A stretch of DNA of 64,000 nt from Bacteroidaceae bacterium (GTDB lineage: Bacteria; Bacteroidota; Bacteroidia; Bacteroidales; Bacteroidaceae), in assembly GCA_016286165.1 (NCBI GenBank), contig JAEESE010000008.1, positions 62,001 to 126,000 of the forward strand. Direction: 5' to 3'. The notes beneath the pieces were generated by a model, which saw only the letters and a list, made by a program, of their open reading frames with translations, searched no databases and was not told where the DNA came from. The translations under genes and the position numbers were made by a program. Below, one piece after another: positions 21,869 to 31,168 of this stretch; position 1 is the stretch's first letter; every line of letters starts with the position of its first letter.

Positions 21869-24800
21869 TCAACGTTGCTTTTCACACCATATTCTTGCAT
21901 TGACGAAGGCCTCAATCCAGGGCGTAACTTCGTCCATGTGTCGGTTGGCGGGGTAGTAGGCACACTGCCAGGGGAAGATGGCACGCTCGAGATGAGGCAT
22001 CATGGCGAGGTGACGGCCATCGGCTGAGCAGAGGCCAGCTACAGAATAGTCAGAGCCGTTGGGATTGGCTGGATAACCATCGTAACTGTACTTGGCAACG
22101 ACGTTGTATTCGCTCTCAGGCTTAGGCAAATGGAACTTGCCTTCGCCGTGAGCGACCCAAATACCGAGTTTACTGCCTGACAGCGACTTAAATAGAACGC
22201 TATTGTTCTCAGGTATGGTGAGGCCGAGGAAGGCTGACTCGAACTTGTGGCTGGTGTTGTGGAGCATCTTCTCATTGCCCTTAAGGCCTAATAGGTTCAG
22301 CTCGACCATAAGCTGGCATCCGTTGCAGATACCGAGTGAGAGTGTGTCGGGGCGAGAGTAGAAGCGGTCAAGTGCGGCTTTGGCCTTGGGATTGTAGAGG
22401 AAGGCACCGGCCCAGCCCTTGGCAGAGCCGAGTACGTCGCTGTTTGAGAAACCACCGCAGAAGACTATCATTTGTACGTCTTCGAGTGTTTCACGACCTG
22501 TAATGAGGTCGGTCATCATAACGTCCTTAACCTCGAAGCCGGCGAGGTAGAGGCAGTATGCCATTTCGCGTTCGCCATTGGTACCTTTCTCGCGGATGAT
22601 GGCGGCCTTCGCTTTACCCTTAGAACCTTGTTTCCAGCGGTCTGGGTCAAGGTTATATTGGCTTAGCTTACCAGTGAAACGCTGGTTCAGCTTCCATTGC
22701 AGAGGCTGCTGCTTGTAGTTGGCAAATCGCTCATCGGCACATCCGTTCATGCTCTGCTTTTGGTCGAGGCGGTGAGACGGTTGATACCAGATATCACGCA
22801 GGGAATCGATGTCAAGAGTTTCCTCAAAGTCACCCTTGCGAATACGGAGAGAACGTTCGCGTGAAGGAACACCAATGTATATGTATCCTACGCCTGCATC
22901 GTCCATCAGTTCTTTGAACGCTGCCTCGTGCTTGGTGCTTACTTGAACGACGATGCCTGGGTTCTCAGCAAAGAGGATCTTGGTGATGTCGTCTGTCTCG
23001 AATTTGTTTAGGTTTATCTTCATGCCGCCACTGGTGTTGGCGAAGTTCATTTCCAAAAGGGTGGTGATGAGGCCTCCGGCACTTATGTCGTGACCGGCGA
23101 GAAGTAAGCCTTTCTTTACGCAGTCCTGCACGGCGTTGAACGCATCGCGGAAATATTCGGGATTTGTGCAGGTAGGCACGTCGGAGCCCACCTTTCCGTG
23201 AGCTTGAGCGTAGGCGCTGCCGCCAAGACGGAGCTCGTCGAATGAGAAGTCGATGTGGTAAAGGGCGCTTTTTTGTTCATCAGCCAAAACTGGACTGACG
23301 ACCTTACGTATGTCGCTGACCTCGCCGCCTGAACTTACGATAACCGTGCCAGGAGCAATAACCTTTGTGCCATCGGGATATTTTTGTGTCATGGAGAGAC
23401 TGTCCTTGCCTGTTGGCACATTGATTTCTAATGCGCAGCAGAACTCGGAGAGTGCTTCCACAGCCTTATAAAGACGTGCATCTTCACCTTTTTGTGAACG
23501 GCAAGGCCACATCCAGTTGGCACTGAGGCTTACGCTGTCGAGACCTTCAGTGAGTGGAGCCCAGACAATGTTAGTCAGGCTCTCGGCAACAGAGAGTACA
23601 GAGCCAGCAGCAGGGTCGGCAAGACCGGCCTGTGGAGCATGACCAAGAGCTGTGGCGATGCCTTTGCGGCCACGATAGTCGAGGGCTACGACACCGCAGT
23701 CGGAAAGCGGCAACTGCAATTCGCCTTGGCATTGCTGGCGGGCTATTTTACCTGTCACGGAGCGGTCCACCTTGTTTGTGAGCCAGTCCTTGCAGGCTAC
23801 AGCTTCGAGTGAGAGGACTCGCTCTAATGAAGACTGAATGTCAGCGCCAGTCGCTACGTCCTCATAACTGCGAACAACAGTTTCATCCTCCATAACAGTC
23901 TTAGGTGAATGTCCGAACATCTGAGCTACATCGAGGTCGAATGGACGAATACCGTCGCCCTGCTGGAAAGCAAAATGTGCATCGCCGGTAGTTTCGCCAA
24001 CTACAAACAGAGGTGCACGTTCGCGCTCGGCTATCTTGCGGACGTGGTCGAGGTGCTCTTCCTGTATGAGCAGACCCATACGTTCCTGGCTCTCGTTGGC
24101 TATAATCTCCTTGGACGAAAGCGTCGGGTCGCCAATTGGCAACTTGGTCATATCAATTAGGCCGCCACATTCTTCAACAAGTTCCGAGAGGCAGTTGACA
24201 TGGCCGGCTGATCCGTGGTCGTGAATGGATACGACGGGGTTGACATCTTCTTCACAAAGCGAGCGGACGAGATTGTAGGCACGTTTCTGCATTTCGGGAT
24301 TTGCTCGCTGTACGGCGTTGAGTTCAATGCCGCTGGAGTAGCGGCCTGTGTCAACTGAACTGACGGAGCCGCCGCCAAGACCTATGCGATAGTTGTCACC
24401 GCCCACTACAACAATCTTATTACCTTTCTCGGGTGTGCCTTTGAGACAATCGCGCTTAGTGCCATAGCCTACACCGCCGGCTAGCATGATTACCTTGTCG
24501 TAGCCATATTGTTCACCGTTTTCTTCGTGCTCGAATGTGAGTACCGAACCTGTGATGAGTGGCTGGCCAAACTTGTTGCCGAAATCGCTGGCACCATTTG
24601 ATGCTTTAATTAGTATTTGTTCAGGTGTCTGGTATAGCCAGTTTCGTGGGGCAGGGCTGTCGGGGTACGAGGTCATGTATACCGCAGTGCCTGCAATGGG
24701 CCATGAGCCTGTGCCACCGCCCATGCGGTCGCGAATCTCACCGCCAGTGCCTGTCGAGGCACCGTTGAAAGGCTCTACGGTGGTGGGGAAGTTATGTGTT

Positions 24801-25540
24801 TCGGCCTTGATGCTGATGACACTCTCGATGTTCTTTATGATAAAGTAATCGCTTGTGGCGTGTTCAGCAGGGGCGAACTGCTCTACGACAGGTCCTTCGG
24901 CGAATGCTACATTATCTTTATAAGCGGAGATGATTTTGTGAGGGTTCTCCTGCGTAGTGCGCTTGATCATGGCAAAGAGACTGCTTGGCATCTCCTTGCC
25001 ATCGATAATAAAGGTGCCACCGAAAATCTTGTGACGGCAGTGCTCGCTGTTAATCTGTGCGAAGCCGAATACCTCGCTGTCGGTAAGCTTTCGGCCGAGT
25101 TGGTCTTCCACGTCGTGTAGATAAGCAATTTCTTCGGGCGACAGGGCAAGTCCTTCCTGTTCGTTATACGCTTCGAGATCTTCAATCTGTAGAATCGGAG
25201 CTGGCTTGATATCTACGGTGAAGATGTCCTGGTTGAGGCCTTTGTAGATTCGCTGGAGCATCGGGTCGTGCTCAGCCTCGGCACTATCGACGGGGAAATA
25301 TTCCTCAATACGTTTAATGCCTTGAATGGCCATGTTCTGAGTAATCTCCACGGCATTGGTGCTCCACGGTGTTATCATCTCGCGTCGCGGTCCGATGAAC
25401 TGCCCCTCTAGTGTTGAGGCTTCAATTAGCGTTGCTCCGCTATAAAGCCAGCAAAGTTTATCGATTTCTTCTTGCGAGAGCTGGTGATCGGCTTGTGTGG
25501 CGATTATGCTCTGCGGAGTGCGGAAAAAGAAGATAGTCAT
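21869..25540 (-). CDS. purL: Phosphoribosylformylglycinamidine synthase
   Basis: A 1223-residue, single-chain (large-type) PurL that converts FGAR and glutamine to FGAM in de novo purine synthesis. It has an N-terminal PurS-like region, the AIRS-type synthase domains (ETHNFPTTVEPFNGASTGTGGEIRD and the Gly-rich GGGSVSSVDTGRYSSGIE), a second pseudo-repeat (AGHDISAGGLITTLLEM), and a C-terminal class-I glutaminase with the nucleophile Cys in LGICNGCQLM plus a HGEGKF segment carrying a conserved His and Glu. Size and domain order are those of the gamma-proteobacterial/Bacteroidetes type. It is transcribed alone from the promoter at 25574-25604. Confidence 0.97.
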   Translation of the reverse strand: MTIFFFRTPQSIIATQADHQLSQEEIDKLCWLYSGATLIEASTLEGQFIGPRREMITPWSTNAVEITQNMAIQGIKRIEEYFPVDSAEAEHDPMLQRIYKGLNQDIFTVDIKPAPILQIEDLEAYNEQEGLALSPEEIAYLHDVEDQLGRKLTDSEVFGFAQINSEHCRHKIFGGTFIIDGKEMPSSLFAMIKRTTQENPHKIISAYKDNVAFAEGPVVEQFAPAEHATSDYFIIKNIESVISIKAETHNFPTTVEPFNGASTGTGGEIRDRMGGGTGSWPIAGTAVYMTSYPDSPAPRNWLYQTPEQILIKASNGASDFGNKFGQPLITGSVLTFEHEENGEQYGYDKVIMLAGGVGYGTKRDCLKGTPEKGNKIVVVGGDNYRIGLGGGSVSSVDTGRYSSGIELNAVQRANPEMQKRAYNLVRSLCEEDVNPVVSIHDHGSAGHVNCLSELVEECGGLIDMTKLPIGDPTLSSKEIIANESQERMGLLIQEEHLDHVRKIAERERAPLFVVGETTGDAHFAFQQGDGIRPFDLDVAQMFGHSPKTVMEDETVVRSYEDVATGADIQSSLERVLSLEAVACKDWLTNKVDRSVTGKIARQQCQGELQLPLSDCGVVALDYRGRKGIATALGHAPQAGLADPAAGSVLSVAESLTNIVWAPLTEGLDSVSLSANWMWPCRSQKGEDARLYKAVEALSEFCCALEINVPTGKDSLSMTQKYPDGTKVIAPGTVIVSSGGEVSDIRKVVSPVLADEQKSALYHIDFSFDELRLGGSAYAQAHGKVGSDVPTCTNPEYFRDAFNAVQDCVKKGLLLAGHDISAGGLITTLLEMNFANTSGGMKINLNKFETDDITKILFAENPGIVVQVSTKHEAAFKELMDDAGVGYIYIGVPSRERSLRIRKGDFEETLDIDSLRDIWYQPSHRLDQKQSMNGCADERFANYKQQPLQWKLNQRFTGKLSQYNLDPDRWKQGSKGKAKAAIIREKGTNGEREMAYCLYLAGFEVKDVMMTDLITGRETLEDVQMIVFCGGFSNSDVLGSAKGWAGAFLYNPKAKAALDRFYSRPDTLSLGICNGCQLMVELNLLGLKGNEKMLHNTSHKFESAFLGLTIPENNSVLFKSLSGSKLGIWVAHGEGKFHLPKPESEYNVVAKYSYDGYPANPNGSDYSVAGLCSADGRHLAMMPHLERAIFPWQCAYYPANRHMDEVTPWIEAFVNARIWCEKQR

Positions 25541-25573
25541 GATGGTAAAGTGTGAGGTTGTTTATTTTGGCTG

Positions 25574-25604
25574 CAAAGGTAGCCTAATTTAAGCGAAATA
25601 CAAA
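25574..25604 (-). promoter_or_regulatory. purL promoter
   Basis: On the minus strand TTTG (25604-25601), a 19-base spacer and TACCTTTG (25581-25574) give a full consensus, with a leader of about 30 bases. I see no purine riboswitch fold in so short a leader. Confidence 0.8.
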
Positions 25605-25667
25605 GAAAAAAGCACGTAAAATCTAGCATACCTTTGTTATTTTTCTGCATAGGCTTTACTTTACACT

Positions 25668-25707
25668 GAAGCCGGCTTCATCATCCGATGAAGCCGGCTT
25701 CGTTTTT
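25668..25707 (+). terminator. Strong hairpin with T-run between purL and the DUF3276 gene
   Basis: GAAGCCGGCTTCATC and GATGAAGCCGGCTTC form a perfect 15-bp stem with a 4-base loop, followed on the plus strand by GTTTTT. Both flanking genes are on the minus strand. In that direction the stem follows the DUF3276 gene and is preceded by AAAAAC, so it may act on both strands. Confidence 0.7.
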
Positions 25708-25716
25708 GACGTGTTG

Positions 25717-26061
25717 TCAGAACTCAATCTCGTCGAGTTCTATTTCACTGCTTTTTGTCTCTTCGGGGCGCTGTTCTACGGGTCCCTGCTGCTCGTAGAT
25801 GAAACGCATGGCGTCAGCTAAAGCTCCTGTGAATTTTTCGAAATCTTCGGGGTAGACAAACAGTTTGTGCTTCTCGTAGCTGAATTGAGGCATTTCAGAG
25901 TCTCCACTCACGATTCTCTTACTCTCGGTAAGCGACAGATACATATCGCCCTTACTGCTTTGTTTGACATCAACATAGTAGAGACGTTTTCCTGCTTTTA
26001 TAGATTTAGAGAACAGGATGTCTCTTTCCTTGCTTCCGTAATCCTTAAAATTGTCTTTCAT
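25717..26061 (-). CDS. DUF3276 / PUR-alpha-like nucleic-acid-binding protein
   Basis: A 114-residue protein of the DUF3276 family, which has the PUR fold seen in eukaryotic Pur-alpha and spirochaete BpuR. Recognisable segments are ILFSKSIKAGKRLYYVDVKQ, DMYLSLTESKR and HKLFVYPEDFEKFTGALADAM, two beta-rich halves followed by helix. The C-terminus is acidic (SSEIELDEIEF). PUR proteins bind single-stranded DNA or RNA; in Bacteroidetes the exact role is unknown. It has its own promoter (TTG at 26129-26127, TACTTTTG at 26105-26098, on the minus strand) and is divergent from nusB. Confidence 0.85.
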   Translation of the reverse strand: MKDNFKDYGSKERDILFSKSIKAGKRLYYVDVKQSSKGDMYLSLTESKRIVSGDSEMPQFSYEKHKLFVYPEDFEKFTGALADAMRFIYEQQGPVEQRPEETKSSEIELDEIEF

Positions 26062-26097
26062 ACGTAAAAATAGAAGTGTTTTATCGTTTTAGCGTGC

Positions 26098-26129
26098 CAA
26101 AAGTAGGCATTATTCATCAAACATCCCAA
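26098..26129 (-). promoter_or_regulatory. Promoter of the DUF3276 gene
   Basis: TTG, a 21-base spacer and TACTTTTG on the minus strand, with a leader of about 30 bases. Confidence 0.6.
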
Positions 26130-26179
26130 TTTTTTTTGAAAAACTTTCTTTTTAAAGGTGATAATTGGACTAAAATAAC

Positions 26180-26187
26180 TACTTTTG
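26180..26187 (+). promoter_or_regulatory. Promoter -7 element upstream of nusB
   Basis: TACTTTTG followed by CGCTCGC; no well-spaced TTG is visible at -33. It gives a leader of roughly 75 bases before the nusB ATG at 26266. Confidence 0.45.
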
Positions 26188-26265
26188 CGCTCGCTAACGG
26201 TTATTAATGGTTTTCGCGACCAACTATAATGCCGCCTATTGACAGATTATTGTTACGGAAAGAAT

Positions 26266-27213
26266 ATGATTAATAGAGAACTTATCCGGTTGAAGGTTGT
26301 GCAGCAGGTGTATGTGTACTACATGAACTGCGACCGCAAACTCGATACTGCCGAGAAGGACTTGTTCACCAGCCTCTCCAAATCCTACGATCTTTATCTT
26401 TATATGCTTGAACTCATGGTGGAGCTCAACCGTCTGGCGGAGCGCTCTTATGAGACAGCGATGAGCCGCTATCAGCGCATACATGAGGGCGATGCTCCTA
26501 GCTCGCGCTTCATCGACAACAAGTTTATAGCTCAGTTATCGTCAAACACACAGTTGTGCGACTTTGTCGATAACCAGAAGAAGACTTGGGCTGATGATGA
26601 GGATTATGTGCGCCGCCTTTTGCATCGTATCACCGAGTCGGATATCTATGTAGAATGGATGAACGGTACAGAACCGACGACTTACGATGACGACCGTAAT
26701 CTCTGGCGTCAACTCTACCAGAAGGTTATTGCCGAGGATGAGGAACTCGACGCGATACTTGAGGAGAAAAGCCTCTATTGGAACGATGACCGTTTCATAG
26801 TGGATACCTTTGTCATCAAGACCATCCGTCGTTTTGAGGAAACCAATGGTTCTCACCAACCTTTGCTCGAGGAGTATCGCGATGAAGAGGATCGCGAGTT
26901 CGCACGCCGCCTGCTACGTGCCACTGTGCTTGGCTGCGACACCTACCGTCAGTTTATCCAGCAGACGTTACGCAATTGGGAAATAGAGCGCTTAGCGTTT
27001 ATGGACCTGCTAATCATGCAGACGGCCATAGCAGAGGTTGTCACATTCCCGCAGATACCAGTGAGCGTGTCCATCAATGAATATGTTGAGATAGCCAAGA
27101 TGTATTCCACACCCAAGAGCGGAGCCTACGTCAACGGTATTCTCGATGCCATATGCCGTCGTCTCGCAGATGAAGGCCGCATCCGCAAGGAAATCTCTCC
27201 TGCTACACATTAA
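26266..27213 (+). CDS. nusB: Transcription antitermination factor NusB (long Bacteroidetes form)
   Basis: A 315-residue protein whose C-terminal part carries the NusB fold (REFARRLLRATV, QTLRNWEIERLAFMDLLIMQTAIAEVV, then SINEYVEIAKMYSTPKSGAYVNGILDAI). NusB binds boxA RNA with NusE and supports rRNA antitermination. Enterobacterial NusB is about 140 residues; the extra N-terminal 170 residues are normal for Bacteroidales. The ATG at 26266 (MINRELIRLKVVQQVY) is chosen over 26239 because related proteins begin with MINR and the upstream nine residues look like leader. It heads a plus-strand run with yajC, ybbR and coaE. Confidence 0.93.
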   Translation: MINRELIRLKVVQQVYVYYMNCDRKLDTAEKDLFTSLSKSYDLYLYMLELMVELNRLAERSYETAMSRYQRIHEGDAPSSRFIDNKFIAQLSSNTQLCDFVDNQKKTWADDEDYVRRLLHRITESDIYVEWMNGTEPTTYDDDRNLWRQLYQKVIAEDEELDAILEEKSLYWNDDRFIVDTFVIKTIRRFEETNGSHQPLLEEYRDEEDREFARRLLRATVLGCDTYRQFIQQTLRNWEIERLAFMDLLIMQTAIAEVVTFPQIPVSVSINEYVEIAKMYSTPKSGAYVNGILDAICRRLADEGRIRKEISPATH

Positions 27214-27249
27214 TAATTTTATATAAGCAACCCCAAAAACGTATACACT

Positions 27250-27570
27250 ATGACATCACTGATCGTATTACTACAAGCTCAGGGCGATGGTGGCATGGGC
27301 ATGATCCTAATGCTCGTGGCCATGTTCGCCATTATGTATTTCTTCATGATTCGTCCCCAGCAGAAGAAGCAGAAGGAAATACAGAAGTTCCGCAACTCCA
27401 TCGAGCGTGGCCAAGAGGTCATCACGGCTGGAGGTATCTACGGCGTAGTCCGCGACATCGACGATGTGAAGAACGTCCTAATCATAGAGGTGGCCAATGG
27501 AGTGCGCCTGCGTGTCGACCGCAATTCGGTCTTCGCTTCAGCTGCCAGCGCTGATACTTACGCCAAATAA
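27250..27570 (+). CDS. yajC: Preprotein translocase subunit YajC
   Basis: A 106-residue protein with one N-terminal membrane helix (GMILMLVAMFAIMYFFMI) followed at once by the family signature RPQQKKQKE, then a small cytoplasmic domain (GQEVITAGGIYGVVRDID). YajC accompanies SecDF at the Sec translocon. It lies 36 bases after nusB, a common Bacteroidales arrangement, and 24 bases before the ybbR-like gene. Confidence 0.95.
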   Translation: MTSLIVLLQAQGDGGMGMILMLVAMFAIMYFFMIRPQQKKQKEIQKFRNSIERGQEVITAGGIYGVVRDIDDVKNVLIIEVANGVRLRVDRNSVFASAASADTYAK

Positions 27571-27594
27571 GCCTCAGTTCCATATACTTAGTGC

Positions 27595-28590
27595 ATGGAC
27601 TGGCATCGCATACAGCTTGCCTATGAGGGCGTAAAGGCTTTCCTGCTTAGAAAACTTGGCAGGGAGGCCTTTGTATTTGTTTTTTTCGTGCTTGTCTCGG
27701 CCGGCTTTTGGCTCTTGCTCACACTGAACGAGAGCTACGAAATGGATGTTGAGGTACCCGTGGAGCTTGTTGGCGTGCCTCAAGAAGTGGTTCTAACAAC
27801 AGAGCTGCCAGCAAGTCTGCAGGTGCGTGTTCGCGATAAAGGCTCCGTTCTCATGGGCTATTATGGTAATGATCGTCATCGCCAACTGACTTTTGATTTC
27901 AAGGCTTACGATCATGGCGAGACATACCATCACGTCGTCATTACGCATGCTGATGTCCAGAAACAACTCCAACACAGTTTCGATGCTTCAACGCATTTGG
28001 TAAGCATACGCCCAGACACCGTAGAATACTACTATACGCGTGGCCATATGAAACGCGTGCCAGTGACTTTCCGCGGTCATGTACAGCCAGAACAGCTTTA
28101 TTATCTCGCTTCGCTGCGGTGTCAGCCCGACTCCGTAACCGTTTGGGCCGATGAGAGTTATCTCGACTCGCTTGTCGAGGTTTCTACTGTGGTGACCAAT
28201 ATCAATGGCCTCACAGAAAGTGTTACCCGTAACGTACCACTTCCCACGGTTCGTGGCGTGAAATTTGAGCCTGCAGAGGTGCAACTCACAGCCGAGATTG
28301 ACGTTTTCACCGAGAAGAAAGTTGAGGTACCTATAGTAGGCACCAATTTCCCAGCTGGTATGTCGCTGCGAACCTTCCCGGCTACAGCCACCGTGTCGTT
28401 TCGTGTCGGTGCCAAGGACTACAAGAAAATCACGCGTGATCAGTTCGTTATTACCACCACTTATGAACAACTGTTGGCGATGTCCGACTCCATGCTTACT
28501 CTAAAGCTGCGCTCTGTCCCTGAAGGTGTCTCGCAAGTGCGTATACAGCCCCAGCGCGTACAGTTCTTAATTGAGCAGACCGAAGAATGA
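27595..28590 (+). CDS. YbbR-domain membrane-anchored protein
   Basis: A 331-residue protein with one membrane helix (FVFVFFVLVSAGFWLLLTL, about residues 28-46) followed by extracytoplasmic beta-rich YbbR-like repeats: YEMDVEVPVELVGVPQ, LPASLQVRVRDKG and a later pair including VEVPIVGTNFPAGMSLRTFPATATV. In Firmicutes, YbbR/CdaR regulates the cyclic-di-AMP synthase CdaA; here no such partner is adjacent, so the role is unknown. It overlaps coaE by four bases (ATGA), which indicates coupled translation. Confidence 0.85.
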   Translation: MDWHRIQLAYEGVKAFLLRKLGREAFVFVFFVLVSAGFWLLLTLNESYEMDVEVPVELVGVPQEVVLTTELPASLQVRVRDKGSVLMGYYGNDRHRQLTFDFKAYDHGETYHHVVITHADVQKQLQHSFDASTHLVSIRPDTVEYYYTRGHMKRVPVTFRGHVQPEQLYYLASLRCQPDSVTVWADESYLDSLVEVSTVVTNINGLTESVTRNVPLPTVRGVKFEPAEVQLTAEIDVFTEKKVEVPIVGTNFPAGMSLRTFPATATVSFRVGAKDYKKITRDQFVITTTYEQLLAMSDSMLTLKLRSVPEGVSQVRIQPQRVQFLIEQTEE

Positions 28591-29183
28591 TACCCGTAGG
28601 CATCACTGGAGGCATAGGCAGTGGCAAAAGCTATGTGGCACGCCTATTAGCTGAGAACTATCGCGTGCCAATCTACGACAGCGACAGTCGGGCACGTAGC
28701 TTGATGCTCCAGCCTGAGCTTCGTCGGCAGATTGAAGCCCTCGTGGGGCTTGAGGCCTACAATCAAGATGGATCTCTAAACCGTGAAGTTGTGGCTTCGT
28801 ATCTTTTTGCCGCCCCCGAACATGCTGCCGCCATTGACGGCATTGTGCATCCAGCTGTGAAAGTCGATTTCACAAAGTGGGCCGGTAGCCAGTCCGCTCC
28901 AATAGTGCTTCTCGAAAGCGCTATACTTGTAGAAGCACAATTCCTCGATGTAGTTGACAGTGTTATTGTTGTAGAGGCTCCGCTCAATCTCCGTCTTGAG
29001 CGCGCCATGCGGCGTGATCAATCTTCTCGCGAGAAGGTGCTGGCAAGGATGCGACACCAGCTTACCGACGATGACCGTCGTGCCTATGCAAGCGTTGTCG
29101 TTGTAAACGATGGCCGGCCCATAATGCCCCAATTAAGATTTTTTATGGCAGAAAAGCTTGCGCAATCACAAGGGAAAGCTTAA
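28587..29183 (+). CDS. coaE: Dephospho-CoA kinase
   Basis: A 198-residue P-loop kinase that phosphorylates dephospho-CoA in the last step of CoA synthesis. The Walker A motif GGIGSGKS is at residues 8-15, followed by VPIYDSDSRA (the conserved Asp region), HPAVKVDF, LLESAILVEA and MRRDQSSREKVLARMRHQ (lid). Length and motifs are normal. It starts within the ybbR stop codon. The promoter of the next gene lies across its 3' end. Confidence 0.95.
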   Translation: MIPVGITGGIGSGKSYVARLLAENYRVPIYDSDSRARSLMLQPELRRQIEALVGLEAYNQDGSLNREVVASYLFAAPEHAAAIDGIVHPAVKVDFTKWAGSQSAPIVLLESAILVEAQFLDVVDSVIVVEAPLNLRLERAMRRDQSSREKVLARMRHQLTDDDRRAYASVVVVNDGRPIMPQLRFFMAEKLAQSQGKA

Positions 29184-29188
29184 TTTTG
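29158..29188 (+). promoter_or_regulatory. Promoter of the DUF5606 gene
   Basis: TTG at 29158-29160, a 20-base spacer and TAATTTTG at 29181-29188; the promoter overlaps the coaE 3' end. The leader is about 70 bases. Confidence 0.7.
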
Positions 29189-29262
29189 CACCCGTTTATG
29201 AACTCAACGCATAAGAACTAAAGAATTAGAATCAATAGAAACAACTAATAAAATAACAAACA

Positions 29263-29703
29263 ATGCTTGAAACCATTCTTTCAATAGCCGGCAAGCCCGG
29301 TTTGTACAAACTCGTTTCGCGTGGCAACCGCAACCTCATTGTCGAGAGCATCGATGATCGTCATCAGCGCATGCCCGCATTCGCTACCGACCGTGTCATA
29401 TCATTGGCTGATATCGCCATGTATACTGACGAAGAGGAAGTGCCTCTGGCAGATGTTCTCACCAACCTCAAGGAGAAAGAGAACGGCGCAATATGTTCGT
29501 TGGATATTAAGAAGGCTTCCAAGAAAGAGCTCTTTGACTATTTTGCAGAAGTGCTCCCTGCTTTCGACCGTGACCGTGTGTTCCCCTCAGATGTTAAGAA
29601 GCTTATCCAGTGGTATAATATACTCATAGCCAATGGTCTGGATGACTTCTCGAAGTTGGCTCCTACCGATGGGGATAATATTGACGATCGCAGCCAGGAA
29701 TAA
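29263..29703 (+). CDS. DUF5606 family protein
   Basis: A 146-residue cytoplasmic protein matching the DUF5606 pattern: the N-terminal SIAGKPGLYKLVSRGNRNLIVES (a small SH3-like beta domain), then VISLADIAMYTDEEEVPLADV and a helical C-terminal part (KKELFDYFAEVLPAFDRDRVFPSDVKKLIQWYNILI). It is widespread in Bacteroidales with no known function. The gene has its own promoter and a very strong terminator. Confidence 0.85.
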   Translation: MLETILSIAGKPGLYKLVSRGNRNLIVESIDDRHQRMPAFATDRVISLADIAMYTDEEEVPLADVLTNLKEKENGAICSLDIKKASKKELFDYFAEVLPAFDRDRVFPSDVKKLIQWYNILIANGLDDFSKLAPTDGDNIDDRSQE

Positions 29704-29744
29704 TTGATTAACGCAGAGGTAAGATTGCCTCATTGCATATATAT

Positions 29745-29801
29745 AGCGGTGCGAAGGATGACTGCCGGATAGTGGTTTACATCCTTCGCACCGCTTTTTT
29801 T
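29745..29801 (+). terminator. Intrinsic terminator after the DUF5606 gene
   Basis: AGCGGTGCGAAGGATG pairs perfectly with CATCCTTCGCACCGCT (16 bp), followed by a run of seven T. Confidence 0.9.
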
Positions 29802-29836
29802 CTTCTCAAAAAGTAGGCCACAATGGCCTGGCTGCC

Positions 29837-31099
29837 TTATTTGTATTCTCCGTTGGTAATTTCTGCGATTGTGAGTGGCACATAAACCATGGAGTAACCA
29901 TTGTATTTAGAGTCCTCTTCGTAGAAAAAGGCGACGCGGCCATCGCGCTGGAGTGACATGGTAGAGTAGGCAGAGGTGGTGGTGGATACTTGAAGACCGC
30001 GTGTCCAGTTGTGAGCGAAGGCTCGTGGTGAGTAAATGCCATTAGGAACGATCTCCTTGAACCAGAAACCTACGTTGGTGCGTCCTTCACCACAGGGCAA
30101 TGATTGTAACATCAGTTTGGATGCTTTGCCAGTAGAGGTGCTGGTTGCGTCTACAAGCATAATCTCACCGTTGCATGAATTGGCTCCCACCTTGATGCCT
30201 CCGGGCACGTCATGCGACGCAACACAGGAGCCCCAACTGCCACGCTCCTGATTGACACGTATGTTGTCGAAGTGGTAGACGTTAAAGAAACGGCCATACC
30301 ATTTGCGTGATGATAGAACGACATCCCCGCATGGTAGCTCTTCAGCTTTTGGCTCGTCGCCCTCGAGACAAGGGCTGTCATTGCCATCGAGTGTAGTTCC
30401 TCCGAGCACGGCCCATGTCTGCCCGAAGTCGTCGCTATATAGGACATAGTTGCATGCCACATCTTTGTCGCCCATTTGTGTGCGGGTCAGCACGGAACAG
30501 TATAAGCGGTAGTACTTATCCTTCTTCACCACACGGCTTTGCATGATACGCCCAGAACCTATGAACATCGTGCGGGTATTGGGTAGCATTGCATAAAACG
30601 TGTTCGTAACGTCTTCGGCTTTGGTCCACGAACGACCGCCGTCGGGACTATACCAACGGGCAATACGGTTGGGTCGCGCGCGCGTACCTTTAATATATGG
30701 TGTACATCCAGTGACAGACATGCAAAGCACACGCTTGCTATTGCGGTCGGCAACGATAGCTGCATCACCATAACCGCAATCGTCAGCACCGTCTATTCCT
30801 GAACCGCGTTGAATGACAGTGTCGGCCGACCACGTGTGACCATTGTTGCGACTTGTGCGCGCTACCATGTCAATACGACCGAAACCAATGTCGAAACCGC
30901 AGTAACGGCGGTCGGCCACGGCAATGAGATGCCCTTTCTTGGTTGTCGTGATAGCTGGGATGCGATAAGGAACTCCATAGGCATCGTAAGTGGTGAATAA
31001 TCGTTCGGGTGTACCACTATAAGTCTTTTGCGCCGAGAGGGTAGTGGGCAGAGCCAGCAGCATTGCTAGCAATAGGTGTGCGAGAGTGTTGGTGTGCAT
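29837..31099 (-). CDS. Exo-alpha-sialidase (BNR-repeat)
   Basis: A 420-residue secreted enzyme. The signal peptide is MHTNTLAHLLLAMLLALPTTLSA. The sialidase six-blade propeller begins with the YRIPAI (FRIP-type) motif, whose Arg binds the sialic acid carboxylate. Asp-box repeats SRNNGHTWS, SPDGGRSWT and SDDFGQTWA follow, with FYEEDS near the C-terminus supplying the catalytic acidic/Tyr region. It should release terminal sialic acids from glycans in the periplasm or at the surface. The start at 31099 is preferred to an ATG at 31243 because the latter would put 48 residues before the signal peptide and lies upstream of the promoter. No nan catabolic genes are nearby. The CGCGCGCG-GTAC motif (30674-30693) lies inside the coding sequence. 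Confidence 0.9.
   Translation of the reverse strand: MHTNTLAHLLLAMLLALPTTLSAQKTYSGTPERLFTTYDAYGVPYRIPAITTTKKGHLIAVADRRYCGFDIGFGRIDMVARTSRNNGHTWSADTVIQRGSGIDGADDCGYGDAAIVADRNSKRVLCMSVTGCTPYIKGTRARPNRIARWYSPDGGRSWTKAEDVTNTFYAMLPNTRTMFIGSGRIMQSRVVKKDKYYRLYCSVLTRTQMGDKDVACNYVLYSDDFGQTWAVLGGTTLDGNDSPCLEGDEPKAEELPCGDVVLSSRKWYGRFFNVYHFDNIRVNQERGSWGSCVASHDVPGGIKVGANSCNGEIMLVDATSTSTGKASKLMLQSLPCGEGRTNVGFWFKEIVPNGIYSPRAFAHNWTRGLQVSTTTSAYSTMSLQRDGRVAFFYEEDSKYNGYSMVYVPLTIAEITNGEYK
30674..30693 (+). repeat. CGCGCGCG-GTAC motif, copy 2 (inside sialidase)
   Basis: TCGCGCGCGCGTACCTTTAA, exact reverse complement of 17771-17790. In the sialidase frame it encodes part of IKGTRARP. Confidence 0.7.
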
Positions 31100-31160
31100 A
31101 ATATTGAAGGTTGTTTTGTTTGTAGGTTTTAGGATTGGTAAGTCTTTCAGTCCGTTGCTA

Positions 31161-31168
31161 CAAAGGTA
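31161..31168 (-). promoter_or_regulatory. Promoter -7 element of the sialidase gene
   Basis: TACCTTTG on the minus strand, about 62 bases before the ATG at 31099; no clear TTG at -33. Confidence 0.55.

Noticed and set aside
25541..25604. Purine riboswitch upstream of purL
   Set aside because: The predicted leader is only about 30 bases, too short for a purine aptamer.
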